From positions 1-5,923 of the forward strand of contig JARXAV010000185.1 of assembly GCA_029865665.1 (NCBI GenBank): DNA of 5,923 nucleotides. Direction: 5' to 3'. This document shows positions 1 through 5,319 of the stretch, in pieces. Each line of letters begins with the position of its first letter. Positions within the stretch are counted from its first letter, which is position 1. Both the position numbers and the translations under genes were made by a program. The stretch comes from Flectobacillus sp. GTDB taxonomy: Bacteria > Bacteroidota > Bacteroidia > Cytophagales > Spirosomataceae. Below the pieces are notes generated by a model. The model saw only the letters and a program-made list of their open reading frames with translations. It did no database searches and had not been told where the DNA came from.

Positions 1-913
1 ATTTATAAGCCGAAGCAACATCCAAAACCGTATAACGTTCTTTTCCTTTACGAACCGCCTTGGCTAATTCAAAAGGAACACCACCGATGATAAAACAGGT
101 TTCACGCTTATCCGAAGGCACTTGTTTTGCTTTAGCGGTAATGTCAGTAAATACCGTAGCATCATCTGTTCCATTTTGGAAATATTTAGCCCCATACGAT
201 TCTAAAGACTTAGGCGATTTGCCATCTACCCACGTAATTTTAGTATTTCCAGAACCAATATCTACCACAAAAGAATTGTCTTCAAACTCTTTTGGTTGTA
301 CCGATTTCAAGCCTAATTGTCCTTCTTTTTCTGGTGTCACCGTGTTCACAAAATAGTTTAAGGTTTTTAAAGCCTTAATAATTTTCTGTGTTCCTTCTGC
401 TTTTAAAGCTCCCGAACTTACCACGAAATGAATATCTCTTCCACCTACGCCATAATCAAGCATTCCGCCAATGTATTTTTTCAAGCCAGCACGCACATCG
501 TCGTCACTTGCCATATTTTCGGTTACTAGGCTATTTCCAAATTCAGCTTTCTCTAACTTCCAGTTTTTATCGCCATCAATACGAACGATAAAAGAGTTAA
601 AACCACTTGCTCCTAGTTCAACTACCCCCTTTAAACGTCCTGCAATGGGAGCTGGTGGAGTAAATTCGAAAGTCGGACGAGCAGCGTCACTTGCTGAGGA
701 CGAGCTTTCGGACTCAGAAGAAGATGAGGATGAACTTTCTGAAGATGCGGAACTACTTCCCTCCTTGCTTTCCGAAGCAGGCGTTTCAGTTGCTGTTGCC
801 GTTTTCAGGGTTTCAAGAGCTTCTTTACCGCCGAGCATTTTAAAGCCAAAATAAATTGCCCCTATAATTAAGGCTGTGATGAGTAATCTTCCTGCTACTG
901 TGAGACGTTGCAT
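1..913 (-). CDS. Membrane-anchored Ppx/GppA-like (ASKHA) protein, C-terminus off the left edge
   Basis: Reading from the ATG at 913 gives 304 open codons that run off the left edge. Residues 1-9 are short and basic (R3, R9). A transmembrane segment spans about 10-24. A linker at 47-75 is mostly Ser with some Glu and includes seven consecutive Ser at 60-66. From about residue 95 a globular domain resembles exopolyphosphatase/guanosine pentaphosphatase (Ppx/GppA): phosphate-1 loop VVELGASGFNSF (97-108), SSGALK (166-171) in the place of the family's ATxALR, a Glu-bearing stretch PEKEGQLGLKSV (194-205) where Ppx has its EEARL segment, phosphate-2 loop VVDIGSGNTKI (216-226), and an IIGG adenosine-like motif (275-278). 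Two family positions differ: the first-loop Asp is Glu, and the Glu of GGGSTE is Lys. By the positive-inside rule the domain would lie outside the cytoplasm. The fold assignment is fairly secure; activity and substrate are unknown. A candidate promoter sits just upstream, so it is probably transcribed separately from the TPR gene. Confidence 0.72.
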   Translation of the reverse strand, partial: MQRLTVAGRLLITALIIGAIYFGFKMLGGKEALETLKTATATETPASESKEGSSSASSESSSSSSSESESSSSASDAARPTFEFTPPAPIAGRLKGVVELGASGFNSFIVRIDGDKNWKLEKAEFGNSLVTENMASDDDVRAGLKKYIGGMLDYGVGGRDIHFVVSSGALKAEGTQKIIKALKTLNYFVNTVTPEKEGQLGLKSVQPKEFEDNSFVVDIGSGNTKITWVDGKSPKSLESYGAKYFQNGTDDATVFTDITAKAKQVPSDKRETCFIIGGVPFELAKAVRKGKERYTVLDVASAYK

Positions 914-943
914 ATTCTAAAGATGATTTAAAGTTTTGATAAA

Positions 944-977
944 CAAAGATGTAGCTTTTCGGGGATTCTACAACAAA
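944..977 (-). promoter_or_regulatory. Candidate Bacteroidota-type promoter for the Ppx-like gene
   Basis: On the minus strand, CATCTTTG (951 down to 944) matches the Bacteroidota -7 consensus TAnnTTTG at 5 of its 6 fixed positions. It is preceded, after 19 bases, by TTG (973 down to 971), with a further TTTG at 977-974, as expected for the -33 element. The ATG at 913 is about 30 bases downstream, a normal leader length. The promoter lies beyond the terminator of the TPR gene, which fits an independent transcript. The call rests on motif and spacing only. Confidence 0.42.
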
Positions 978-1026
978 TTTCATGTCATTCGGTCTTAAAT
1001 TTATTTGATTGGCTGTAGGCATAGAC

Positions 1027-1057
1027 AAAAAAAATCCAGCAGGCGAACCTACTGGAT
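1027..1057 (-). terminator. Rho-independent terminator of the TPR gene
   Basis: ATCCAG-C-AGG (1034-1043) pairs with CCT-A-CTGGAT (1048-1057) around a CGAA loop, giving nine base pairs and one C/A mismatch. On the minus strand the hairpin is followed directly by eight T residues (1034 down to 1027). It lies about 70 bases past the TPR stop codon, and its orientation fits termination of that gene only. Confidence 0.8.
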
Positions 1058-1125
1058 TATAAAGATTTTTATAGAAGCTATTTAACGATAAATCCATGCT
1101 TTGTTTCAACATTTCAAATTCATCC

Positions 1126-1863
1126 TTATTTAAAGACTCCTTGAGGGTCTTCTTTCTTCGCAATTAATTCTTGCACAAAGCTCATATCAACAAACGATAA
1201 ATCTAAAACCTTGCATTTATGCAGACATTCCCATGATTTATCGTAATGCTCTAACTGATACTCACCAATGGCGTATTTTAGCCAAGCATTTGCATTGGTT
1301 GAATCTAGCTGTACCGACTTTTCGAGCAGTCTCATGGCATCGTCAATATCGTCGCAATTACGTTTTTCTTTGAAACACGCAATCTGAACGGTAGCAACAT
1401 CCACCATCAACATCGGATTATCAGGAGCTAATTCAAGTCCACGTCTTAATAATTGAGCCGATTCTTCAAAGTTATTTTTCTGATAACTTGCCGAACCTAA
1501 GCCCCAATAAGCTTCTACATTGGTAGGGTCTAGCATATAAGACATATTAAAACGGTGAATCGCCGTATCAATTAAGCCATCGCCAAGGTATTCCCAACCA
1601 CGTTCTGCAAAAAACTTACTAGCTTTTACTTTATCCTCAAAATACTGTTCGCACTGGGCGATAAACTCAGCATTCTTTTTAATTTGTTCCTCTGCTTTCT
1701 TCTTTGTTCCAAATAGTGGAATAAAGCGAACATCCAAGGCGATAACATTCAGTCCCTCTTTATTAGTAGTACTCTCCCGATTACTTGCTAACTGTAGCGT
1801 CGTTTCTTGAGCATAAGAACTAAAAGTTGACGCTAACACAAAAAAATACAATAATTGCCTCAT
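1126..1863 (-). CDS. Secreted tetratricopeptide-repeat (TPR) protein
   Basis: The 245-residue product starts at the ATG at 1863. A GTG start 15 bases upstream would add MNITT before the signal peptide; I prefer the ATG because it gives a compact signal sequence. Residues 1-18 have a short charged n-region, a hydrophobic core (LLYFFVLAS) and a signal peptidase I site with Ser at -3 and Ala at -1 before QE, so the mature protein is probably periplasmic or secreted. Residues 54-80 are charged and helical. Degenerate TPR helix pairs follow at roughly 82-115, 116-149, 150-188 (with an insert around KEKRNC) and 190-222. Typical TPR signatures visible are AYWGLGSASYQKNNFEES and LELAPDNP. The mature part has five Cys (71, 163, 170, 213, 217), so disulfides are possible. 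TPR proteins are usually binding scaffolds; the partner here is unknown. A strong terminator follows, so the gene is probably monocistronic. Confidence 0.85.
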   Translation of the reverse strand: MRQLLYFFVLASTFSSYAQETTLQLASNRESTTNKEGLNVIALDVRFIPLFGTKKKAEEQIKKNAEFIAQCEQYFEDKVKASKFFAERGWEYLGDGLIDTAIHRFNMSYMLDPTNVEAYWGLGSASYQKNNFEESAQLLRRGLELAPDNPMLMVDVATVQIACFKEKRNCDDIDDAMRLLEKSVQLDSTNANAWLKYAIGEYQLEHYDKSWECLHKCKVLDLSFVDMSFVQELIAKKEDPQGVFK

Positions 1864-2261
1864 AGTGGTAATATTCACAAACTAATAACGCAGTATTCAA
1901 TGGGTTATTTTAATGGCTGCGATATTTTATTAAAGCTAATTTTATTTTGTCATAAAAACAATAGGCAAGTCAAGCGAATATTAATTCCTAGCATTTACAC
2001 GCTCCTAGTATTTCAAACAAATATATCTGGATAACGAACATCATTTACAAATTTTACAGTAATGCAGAAAAGTGCTTTATTTTCAAAAAAAGGCATAGAC
2101 AAGAAAAAAAACAGAAAGGTTGCTTGGTAAAAAATAAATAGAAAATTTGATTCCTAGCAAGCAATAAACTCATAATCAGCTACGTAATCTAGGTCAAACA
2201 GCAACAGTTGTTTCAAACTCCTACAGTTTTTATAAATTTTTAACGTCTCAATTTTACGCAA
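1864..2261. other. Long AT-rich divergent intergenic region
   Basis: About 400 bases separate the divergent TPR and lipoprotein genes. I see no credible coding region or RNA gene. It holds poly-A-rich tracts around 2085-2145 and three copies of CCTAG (near 1987, 2004 and 2153), two of them inside the ten-base repeat ATTCCTAGCA. There is also a weak inverted pair, TTGCTTG (2120-2126) with CAAGCAA (2158-2164), around an AT-rich spacer. On the TPR side, TTAGTTTG (1885 down to 1878) resembles a -7 box but leaves a very short leader. It presumably carries both promoters. Confidence 0.5.
2208..2240 (+). promoter_or_regulatory. Weak candidate promoter for the PepSY-like lipoprotein
   Basis: TTG at 2208-2210 and TAAATTTT at 2233-2240 resemble the Bacteroidota -33 and -7 elements. 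The -7 box differs from TAnnTTTG only in its final G. The 22-base spacing is a little long. The ATG at 2262 lies 21 bases past the box, so the 5' leader would be short. Confidence 0.27.
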
Positions 2262-3302
2262 ATGAAAAATTTCTTTTTCTTAATCACAGGCTTTTTTTTG
2301 TTGACCTTAGCTTCTTGTAGTCAAGAGGAAATCACCCCAACAACGTCTTCAACTTCGGCAGCTAGATCAGGTACAAGTACCAAAGACACAAGCAAAGTAA
2401 CCAAAACGGTTGTTACACAAGCGAATTTATTAAGTGCCATCTCCACTTACCTAACCACTAATTATGCTGGATACACTTTTGTAAATGCTTATAGCGAAAC
2501 TGTAAGTGGTGTTATCAAAGCGTATGACGTAAATATTACCTTGAATAGTGTTCCTTACCACCTAGTATTTAGCTCAACAGGAACATTTACTAGCGTGAAT
2601 TCTTTTGGCAAGAAAGCGAACAAAACATCTCAAACTATTACAGCGGTAGCACAAGCTGACTTATTGCCAGTAATTACTACTTATCTAACGACCAACTACG
2701 CTGGTTACACCTTTGTAAATGCGTATAGCAAAACGAAAGATAGTACCTTAACTGGCTATACTGTAAATATCACTTACAACAGTGTTAGCTATCACGTTAC
2801 GTTTGATGCGGCAGGTGCTTTTGTAAGTGTTGGCACAAGAAAGACAAAAACAGCGAAAACGAACGTTCCAGTAGCTCAGGCAGATTTATTGGCGACAATC
2901 AGCACGTATTTAACCGCTAATTATGCTGGCTATACTTTTGTAAATGCCTATAGCGAAGCGACAAGTGGCGTGATTACGAATTATGACGTAAATATTACCT
3001 TGAATGCTGTTACTTACCACGTGGTATTTGATGCAGCGGGAACGTTTGTAAGTGTGGGTATCAAAACAGCGAAAACCACTTCTAGCCACGTGGCAGTAGC
3101 TCAAGCAGACCTATTGGCAACTATTAAAACTTACTTAACCACTAAATATTCTGGTTATACATTCGTAAGTGCTTATAGCAAAGCAACAAGCGGTGTTATC
3201 ACCAACTATGTAGTTACAATCACTTCTAGCTCTGTTAGCTATCAAGTAGTGTTTGATGCAGCAGGAACATTTGTTAGCGTGACTACTAAAAAGCGTAAAT
3301 AA
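2262..3302 (+). CDS. Lipoprotein with four tandem PepSY-like repeats
   Basis: The 346-residue product begins with a signal peptide ending in a lipobox, LASC, with the lipidated Cys at 19. The next residues, SQEEI, put two acids at +3 and +4, resembling the Bacteroidota lipoprotein export signal, so surface exposure is plausible. A Ser/Thr-rich spacer covers 25-50. Four 62-residue repeats follow at 51-112, 129-190, 204-265 and 279-340, each of the form AQADLL..I.TYLTTNYAGYTF, then VNAYS, a Tyr-centred strand (YDVNITLN), a second strand (YHVVF) and DAAGTFVSV. This pattern of helix, NYPGY-like turn, strands and DxxG hairpin resembles the Bacteroidota PepSY-like/BLIP-like family (cf. PF11396), which usually occurs in one or two copies. 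The 13-16-residue linkers are rich in Lys and Thr, and the C-terminus is KKRK. Function is unknown; ligand binding or an envelope structural role is inference. The gene stands alone between a long upstream region and strong terminator structures. Confidence 0.88.
   Translation: MKNFFFLITGFFLLTLASCSQEEITPTTSSTSAARSGTSTKDTSKVTKTVVTQANLLSAISTYLTTNYAGYTFVNAYSETVSGVIKAYDVNITLNSVPYHLVFSSTGTFTSVNSFGKKANKTSQTITAVAQADLLPVITTYLTTNYAGYTFVNAYSKTKDSTLTGYTVNITYNSVSYHVTFDAAGAFVSVGTRKTKTAKTNVPVAQADLLATISTYLTANYAGYTFVNAYSEATSGVITNYDVNITLNAVTYHVVFDAAGTFVSVGIKTAKTTSSHVAVAQADLLATIKTYLTTKYSGYTFVSAYSKATSGVITNYVVTITSSSVSYQVVFDAAGTFVSVTTKKRK
2412..3281 (+). repeat. Four in-frame tandem repeats coding PepSY-like units
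   Basis: Repeat cores lie at 2412-2597, 2646-2831, 2871-3056 and 3096-3281, 186 bases each, with start-to-start distances of 234, 225 and 225 bases. Identity is higher in protein than in DNA. The NYAGYTFVNAYS segment of units 1 and 2 is identical in 12 of 12 residues, yet 5 of the 12 codons differ silently. Units 1 and 3 differ there by 3 silent changes. Units 3 and 4 share the longest stretches, including VAQADLLATI and FDAAGTFVSV, which suggests they split most recently. Confidence 0.9.
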
Positions 3303-3316
3303 TATTTTTTCTTCTG

Positions 3317-3363
3317 AAACATCAAAGCCTTAAAATCGACTTGATTTTAAGGCTTTGATGTTT
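3317..3363 (+). terminator. Very long perfect hairpin terminating the lipoprotein transcript
   Basis: Bases 3317-3337 are the exact reverse complement of 3343-3363, a 21-bp perfect stem with a five-base loop (GACTT). It begins 15 bases after the lipoprotein stop codon. The right arm ends in a short T-run (TTTT to 3364), which fits termination on the plus strand. There is no T-run on the minus side, so action on helicase read-through is less likely. The stem is longer than most intrinsic terminators and may also protect the 3' end of the mRNA. Confidence 0.75.
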
Positions 3364-3364
3364 T

Positions 3365-3420
3365 GGTACCGATGTGTTATCCCTACGGGATTTTTTTACC
3401 TTAGTTCCATCGGAGCGACC
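3365..3420. repeat. Palindromic intergenic element with nested hairpin and T-run
   Basis: Outer arms GGT..CCGATG (3365-3374) and CATCGG..ACC (3408-3420) enclose an inner hairpin, ATCCC-TAC-GGGAT (3379-3391), followed by seven T residues (3391-3397). The inner hairpin with its T-run could act as a second plus-strand terminator behind the 3317-3363 hairpin. From memory, similar CCGATxxx / TCCCTACGGGA / GGAGCGACC intergenic sequences recur in Bacteroidota genomes, which would make this one copy of an interspersed repeat. That needs a genome search. Confidence 0.5.
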
Positions 3421-3470
3421 AAATTAGTTAGTAAGCTGGGATTTTAACCCCTGTCTCAAATCAATTATTC

Positions 3471-4886
3471 CTATCGCTTCTTACTTCCTCCAGATTTTCT
3501 TCCTGCACCTGCACTTTTACCAAAAGCACCTTTTCCTTTGTACGTTGCTGAACTTGGGGCTCTTCCTGCTGAAATCATGGCTTTTTTCTGTTTTTCCACT
3601 TTTTCTTTAGACTTCACCTTGCGTTCTTTTTTCTCATGGAAAGCTCCCTTAAAGGTTGGATCGTCTTTCTTACGTTGTTCATCAATTTCACGCAACATCA
3701 ATTGGTTTTCAATAAATGGCGTTTCTAAGATGTGTAAATCGGTAGGAAGTGGTTCACGAGGAATGGGCTTCTTGATAATTTTCTCAATCTTCTTGATGTG
3801 ATACTCTTCCGCTGGGGTCATAAAGGTAATGGCCTCTCCCGATTTATTTGCTCGTCCAGTACGTCCGATACGGTGTACATAGTCTTCGTAAATAATAGGT
3901 ACGTCAAAATTAATTACGTGACTAACCATCTCAATATCAATCCCTCTTGCTGCCACATCCGTAGCAACTAGCACTTGCACATTTCCTTCACGAAAAGCAT
4001 CAATCGAGTTGATACGAGTATTTTGCCCCTTGTTGGCATGAATAACTCGAATCTGACCGTCCTTTACGATTTTACGTTCCAGGTATTTGAAAATATTGTC
4101 TGCAATTTCTTTACTCCTACAGAAGATAATGGTACGATTAAACACATGATCATCCTTCATTAACATACCCAACAAATTAATTTTGGTCATAAAGTTAGGA
4201 ATCTCATAGAGCTTTTGCGTCACCATTTCCGCCGTCATATTTTCGGGCGTTACTTCTACCTTTTTCGGGAATTCCAAAAACTCATGTGAAAGCTCCTCCA
4301 CTCGTGGTGGGAAAGTAGCTGAGAACAATAAATTTTGGCGTTTTTTAGAAGGAATTACTTCCAAAATCTTACGGATTTGAGGCATAAAACCCATATCCAT
4401 CATTTTGTCCGCTTCGTCTAAAACCAAGGTTTTTAACTCCTTCACCACAATTTCTCCTTTGAGGTACAAATCCATAAAACGCCCTGGAGTGGCAACCAAA
4501 ATATCAATCCCTGCCTGAATCGTTTCTATCTGTGTTTTAGGCCCCAAACCACCATAAATAGCCACGTGGCGAATGTCCGTATATTTTGCTAATTCCGTCA
4601 TAGCCTCGTCGATTTGCATCGCCAATTCTCTGGTAGGAGCTAAAATCAAGGCTCTCATGTGTTTGCCTTGAGCATACTTTACTTTCATTAATATTGGCAA
4701 CAAATAGGCGGCTGTTTTTCCTGTTCCTGTTTGAGCAATACCCAATACATCATGCCCTGAATAAACTACGGGCATGGCTTCTTCTTGGATAGGGGTCAGG
4801 TTTTCATAGCCTGCATCGGCAATTGCATTGAGCAACTGACGGTTTAAACCCGTATCTTTCGCAAATTCAAATTCTTCAAATGTCAT
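3471..4886 (-). CDS. DEAD-box ATP-dependent RNA helicase, RhlE-like
   Basis: The complete 471-residue helicase unwinds RNA duplexes at the cost of ATP; in bacteria such enzymes act in ribosome assembly, RNA decay and cold adaptation. All superfamily 2 motifs are intact: Q motif GYENLTPIQ (26-34), Walker A AQTGTGKT (51-58), PTRELA (84-89), TPGR (133-136), DEAD (157-160), SAT (189-191), IIFCRS (253-258), ATDVAARGID (308-317) and HRIGRTGR (338-345). The core ends near 375. From about 405 a low-complexity Lys/Arg/Gly/Ser tail (KERKVKSKEKV, then GGSKKR at the end) is typical of RNA-binding extensions in RhlE-type proteins. The ATG at 4886 puts the Q motif at the usual distance from the N-terminus. 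A perfect -7 box lies 60 bases upstream and no partner gene is adjacent, so it is probably monocistronic. No clear intrinsic terminator follows on its own strand; it converges on the lipoprotein gene. Family is certain; the RhlE subgroup is likely. Confidence 0.96.
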   Translation of the reverse strand: MTFEEFEFAKDTGLNRQLLNAIADAGYENLTPIQEEAMPVVYSGHDVLGIAQTGTGKTAAYLLPILMKVKYAQGKHMRALILAPTRELAMQIDEAMTELAKYTDIRHVAIYGGLGPKTQIETIQAGIDILVATPGRFMDLYLKGEIVVKELKTLVLDEADKMMDMGFMPQIRKILEVIPSKKRQNLLFSATFPPRVEELSHEFLEFPKKVEVTPENMTAEMVTQKLYEIPNFMTKINLLGMLMKDDHVFNRTIIFCRSKEIADNIFKYLERKIVKDGQIRVIHANKGQNTRINSIDAFREGNVQVLVATDVAARGIDIEMVSHVINFDVPIIYEDYVHRIGRTGRANKSGEAITFMTPAEEYHIKKIEKIIKKPIPREPLPTDLHILETPFIENQLMLREIDEQRKKDDPTFKGAFHEKKERKVKSKEKVEKQKKAMISAGRAPSSATYKGKGAFGKSAGAGRKSGGSKKR

Positions 4887-4946
4887 AATTATCTTCTTGT
4901 TCCCTTTTCCACAAAACGCATGGATTGAACAATCTTTTCCTGTTTA

Positions 4947-4954
4947 CAAAGTTA
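4947..4954 (-). promoter_or_regulatory. -7 promoter box of the helicase gene (TAACTTTG)
   Basis: On the minus strand TAACTTTG is an exact match to the Bacteroidota sigma-factor -7 consensus TAnnTTTG. It lies 60 bases before the helicase ATG and implies a leader of roughly 50 bases. The -33 position 19-20 bases further upstream reads TGA or ATG rather than TTG, so that half is weak. The leader shows no obvious strong hairpin. Confidence 0.5.
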
Positions 4955-5022
4955 CGCAAGTAAGCACATAGAATCATAAGCAAGCCTTAAAATATTCATA
5001 GCATTGATTATCAAACCTTTAT

Positions 5023-5055
5023 ATACTAGAATAAAATCCTTTTATTATCTAGTAT
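5023..5055. repeat. AT-rich hairpin (first of three consecutive palindromes)
   Basis: ATACTAGAATAAAA (5023-5036) pairs with TTTTATT-AT-CTAGTAT (5040-5055) around a three-base TCC loop. This gives 14 pairs interrupted by a two-base AT bulge on the right arm. There is no T-run on either side, so it does not look like a standard intrinsic terminator. It lies upstream of the helicase promoter and downstream of the membrane-protein gene. Confidence 0.6.
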
Positions 5056-5082
5056 GCTGTATGCTTACTCCTTAATAAATGA

Positions 5083-5129
5083 CTCGTCCCTATAAGACTT
5101 ATCAAACCTAAAAGTCTTATAGGGACGAG
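5083..5129. repeat. 18-bp perfect inverted repeat, 11-base loop
   Basis: Bases 5083-5100 (CTCGTCCCTATAAGACTT) are the exact reverse complement of 5112-5129, with loop ATCAAACCTAA. No T-run follows on either strand. The arm motif TATAGGGACGAG is of a kind I recall from interspersed intergenic repeats in Bacteroidota, but this is memory, not a search. A short open frame reading through it on the minus strand is most likely fortuitous. Confidence 0.65.
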
Positions 5130-5148
5130 CAGTAATTTTAGTTGGGTA

Positions 5149-5285
5149 TCTGACAAATTTTGTGGCTATGTCATCATTATATGATATAGAGTTTAACCCT
5201 AGTCTGAAATATGCTGTTTTAGCCCTGAAAGGGCGATATATCTCAGCGATGGGTGTTAGCCCATCGTCAAACAAAATTTGTCAGA
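5149..5285. repeat. 137-bp element with 15-bp terminal inverted repeats and three internal hairpins
   Basis: TCTGACAAATTTTGT (5149-5163) is the exact reverse complement of 5271-5285. Between them lie three hairpins: CTAT-GTC-ATCAT / ATGAT-ATAG (5166-5189, nine pairs with a three-base bulge), GCCCT-GAA-AGGGC (5222-5234) and CGATGGG-TGTTAG-CCCATCG (5247-5266). The whole could fold into a four-armed structure as RNA or as cruciform DNA. It codes for nothing convincing. Candidates are a non-autonomous transposon-like repeat (MITE), a REP pair moved by a TnpA-REP transposase, or a structured 3' UTR of the membrane-protein gene, whose stop lies 34 bases away. No clear target-site duplication flanks it. 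Confidence 0.65.
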
Positions 5286-5319
5286 GGAACTATTCGCCGA
5301 TAACTAGTTTGACGACTAC

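Noticed and set aside
60..854. Plus-strand open frames opposite the Ppx-like gene
   Set aside because: They are shadows of the minus-strand gene, which has clear domain motifs. Their acidic Glu/Asp/Ser run is just the complement of the Ser-rich linker.
840..1163. Minus-strand 107-codon open frame overlapping the TPR gene end
   Set aside because: It overlaps the TPR coding end, runs straight through the terminator hairpin and its T-run, and continues across the Ppx-like promoter into that gene. It looks like a chance frame in AT-rich DNA. A frameshift extending the TPR protein was considered, but the TPR frame has a normal stop followed by a good terminator.
1017..2102. Twelve-base repeat AGGCATAGACAA at 1017-1028 and 2091-2102, each followed by an A-run
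   Set aside because: About one 12-base match is expected by chance in a window this long, and one copy is simply the tail of a terminator.
2910..3104. Minus-strand 64-codon frame inside the lipoprotein
   Set aside because: It is antisense to the PepSY-like repeats, with no motif or plausible start of its own.
2646..3281. Possibility that the lipoprotein repeats are a CRISPR array or DNA-level satellite
   Set aside because: The units are in frame, 186 bases long, conserved in protein and diverged at silent sites, so they are coding domain repeats.
3538..4163. Plus-strand frames opposite the helicase
   Set aside because: They are antisense to strongly conserved helicase motifs and have no independent support.
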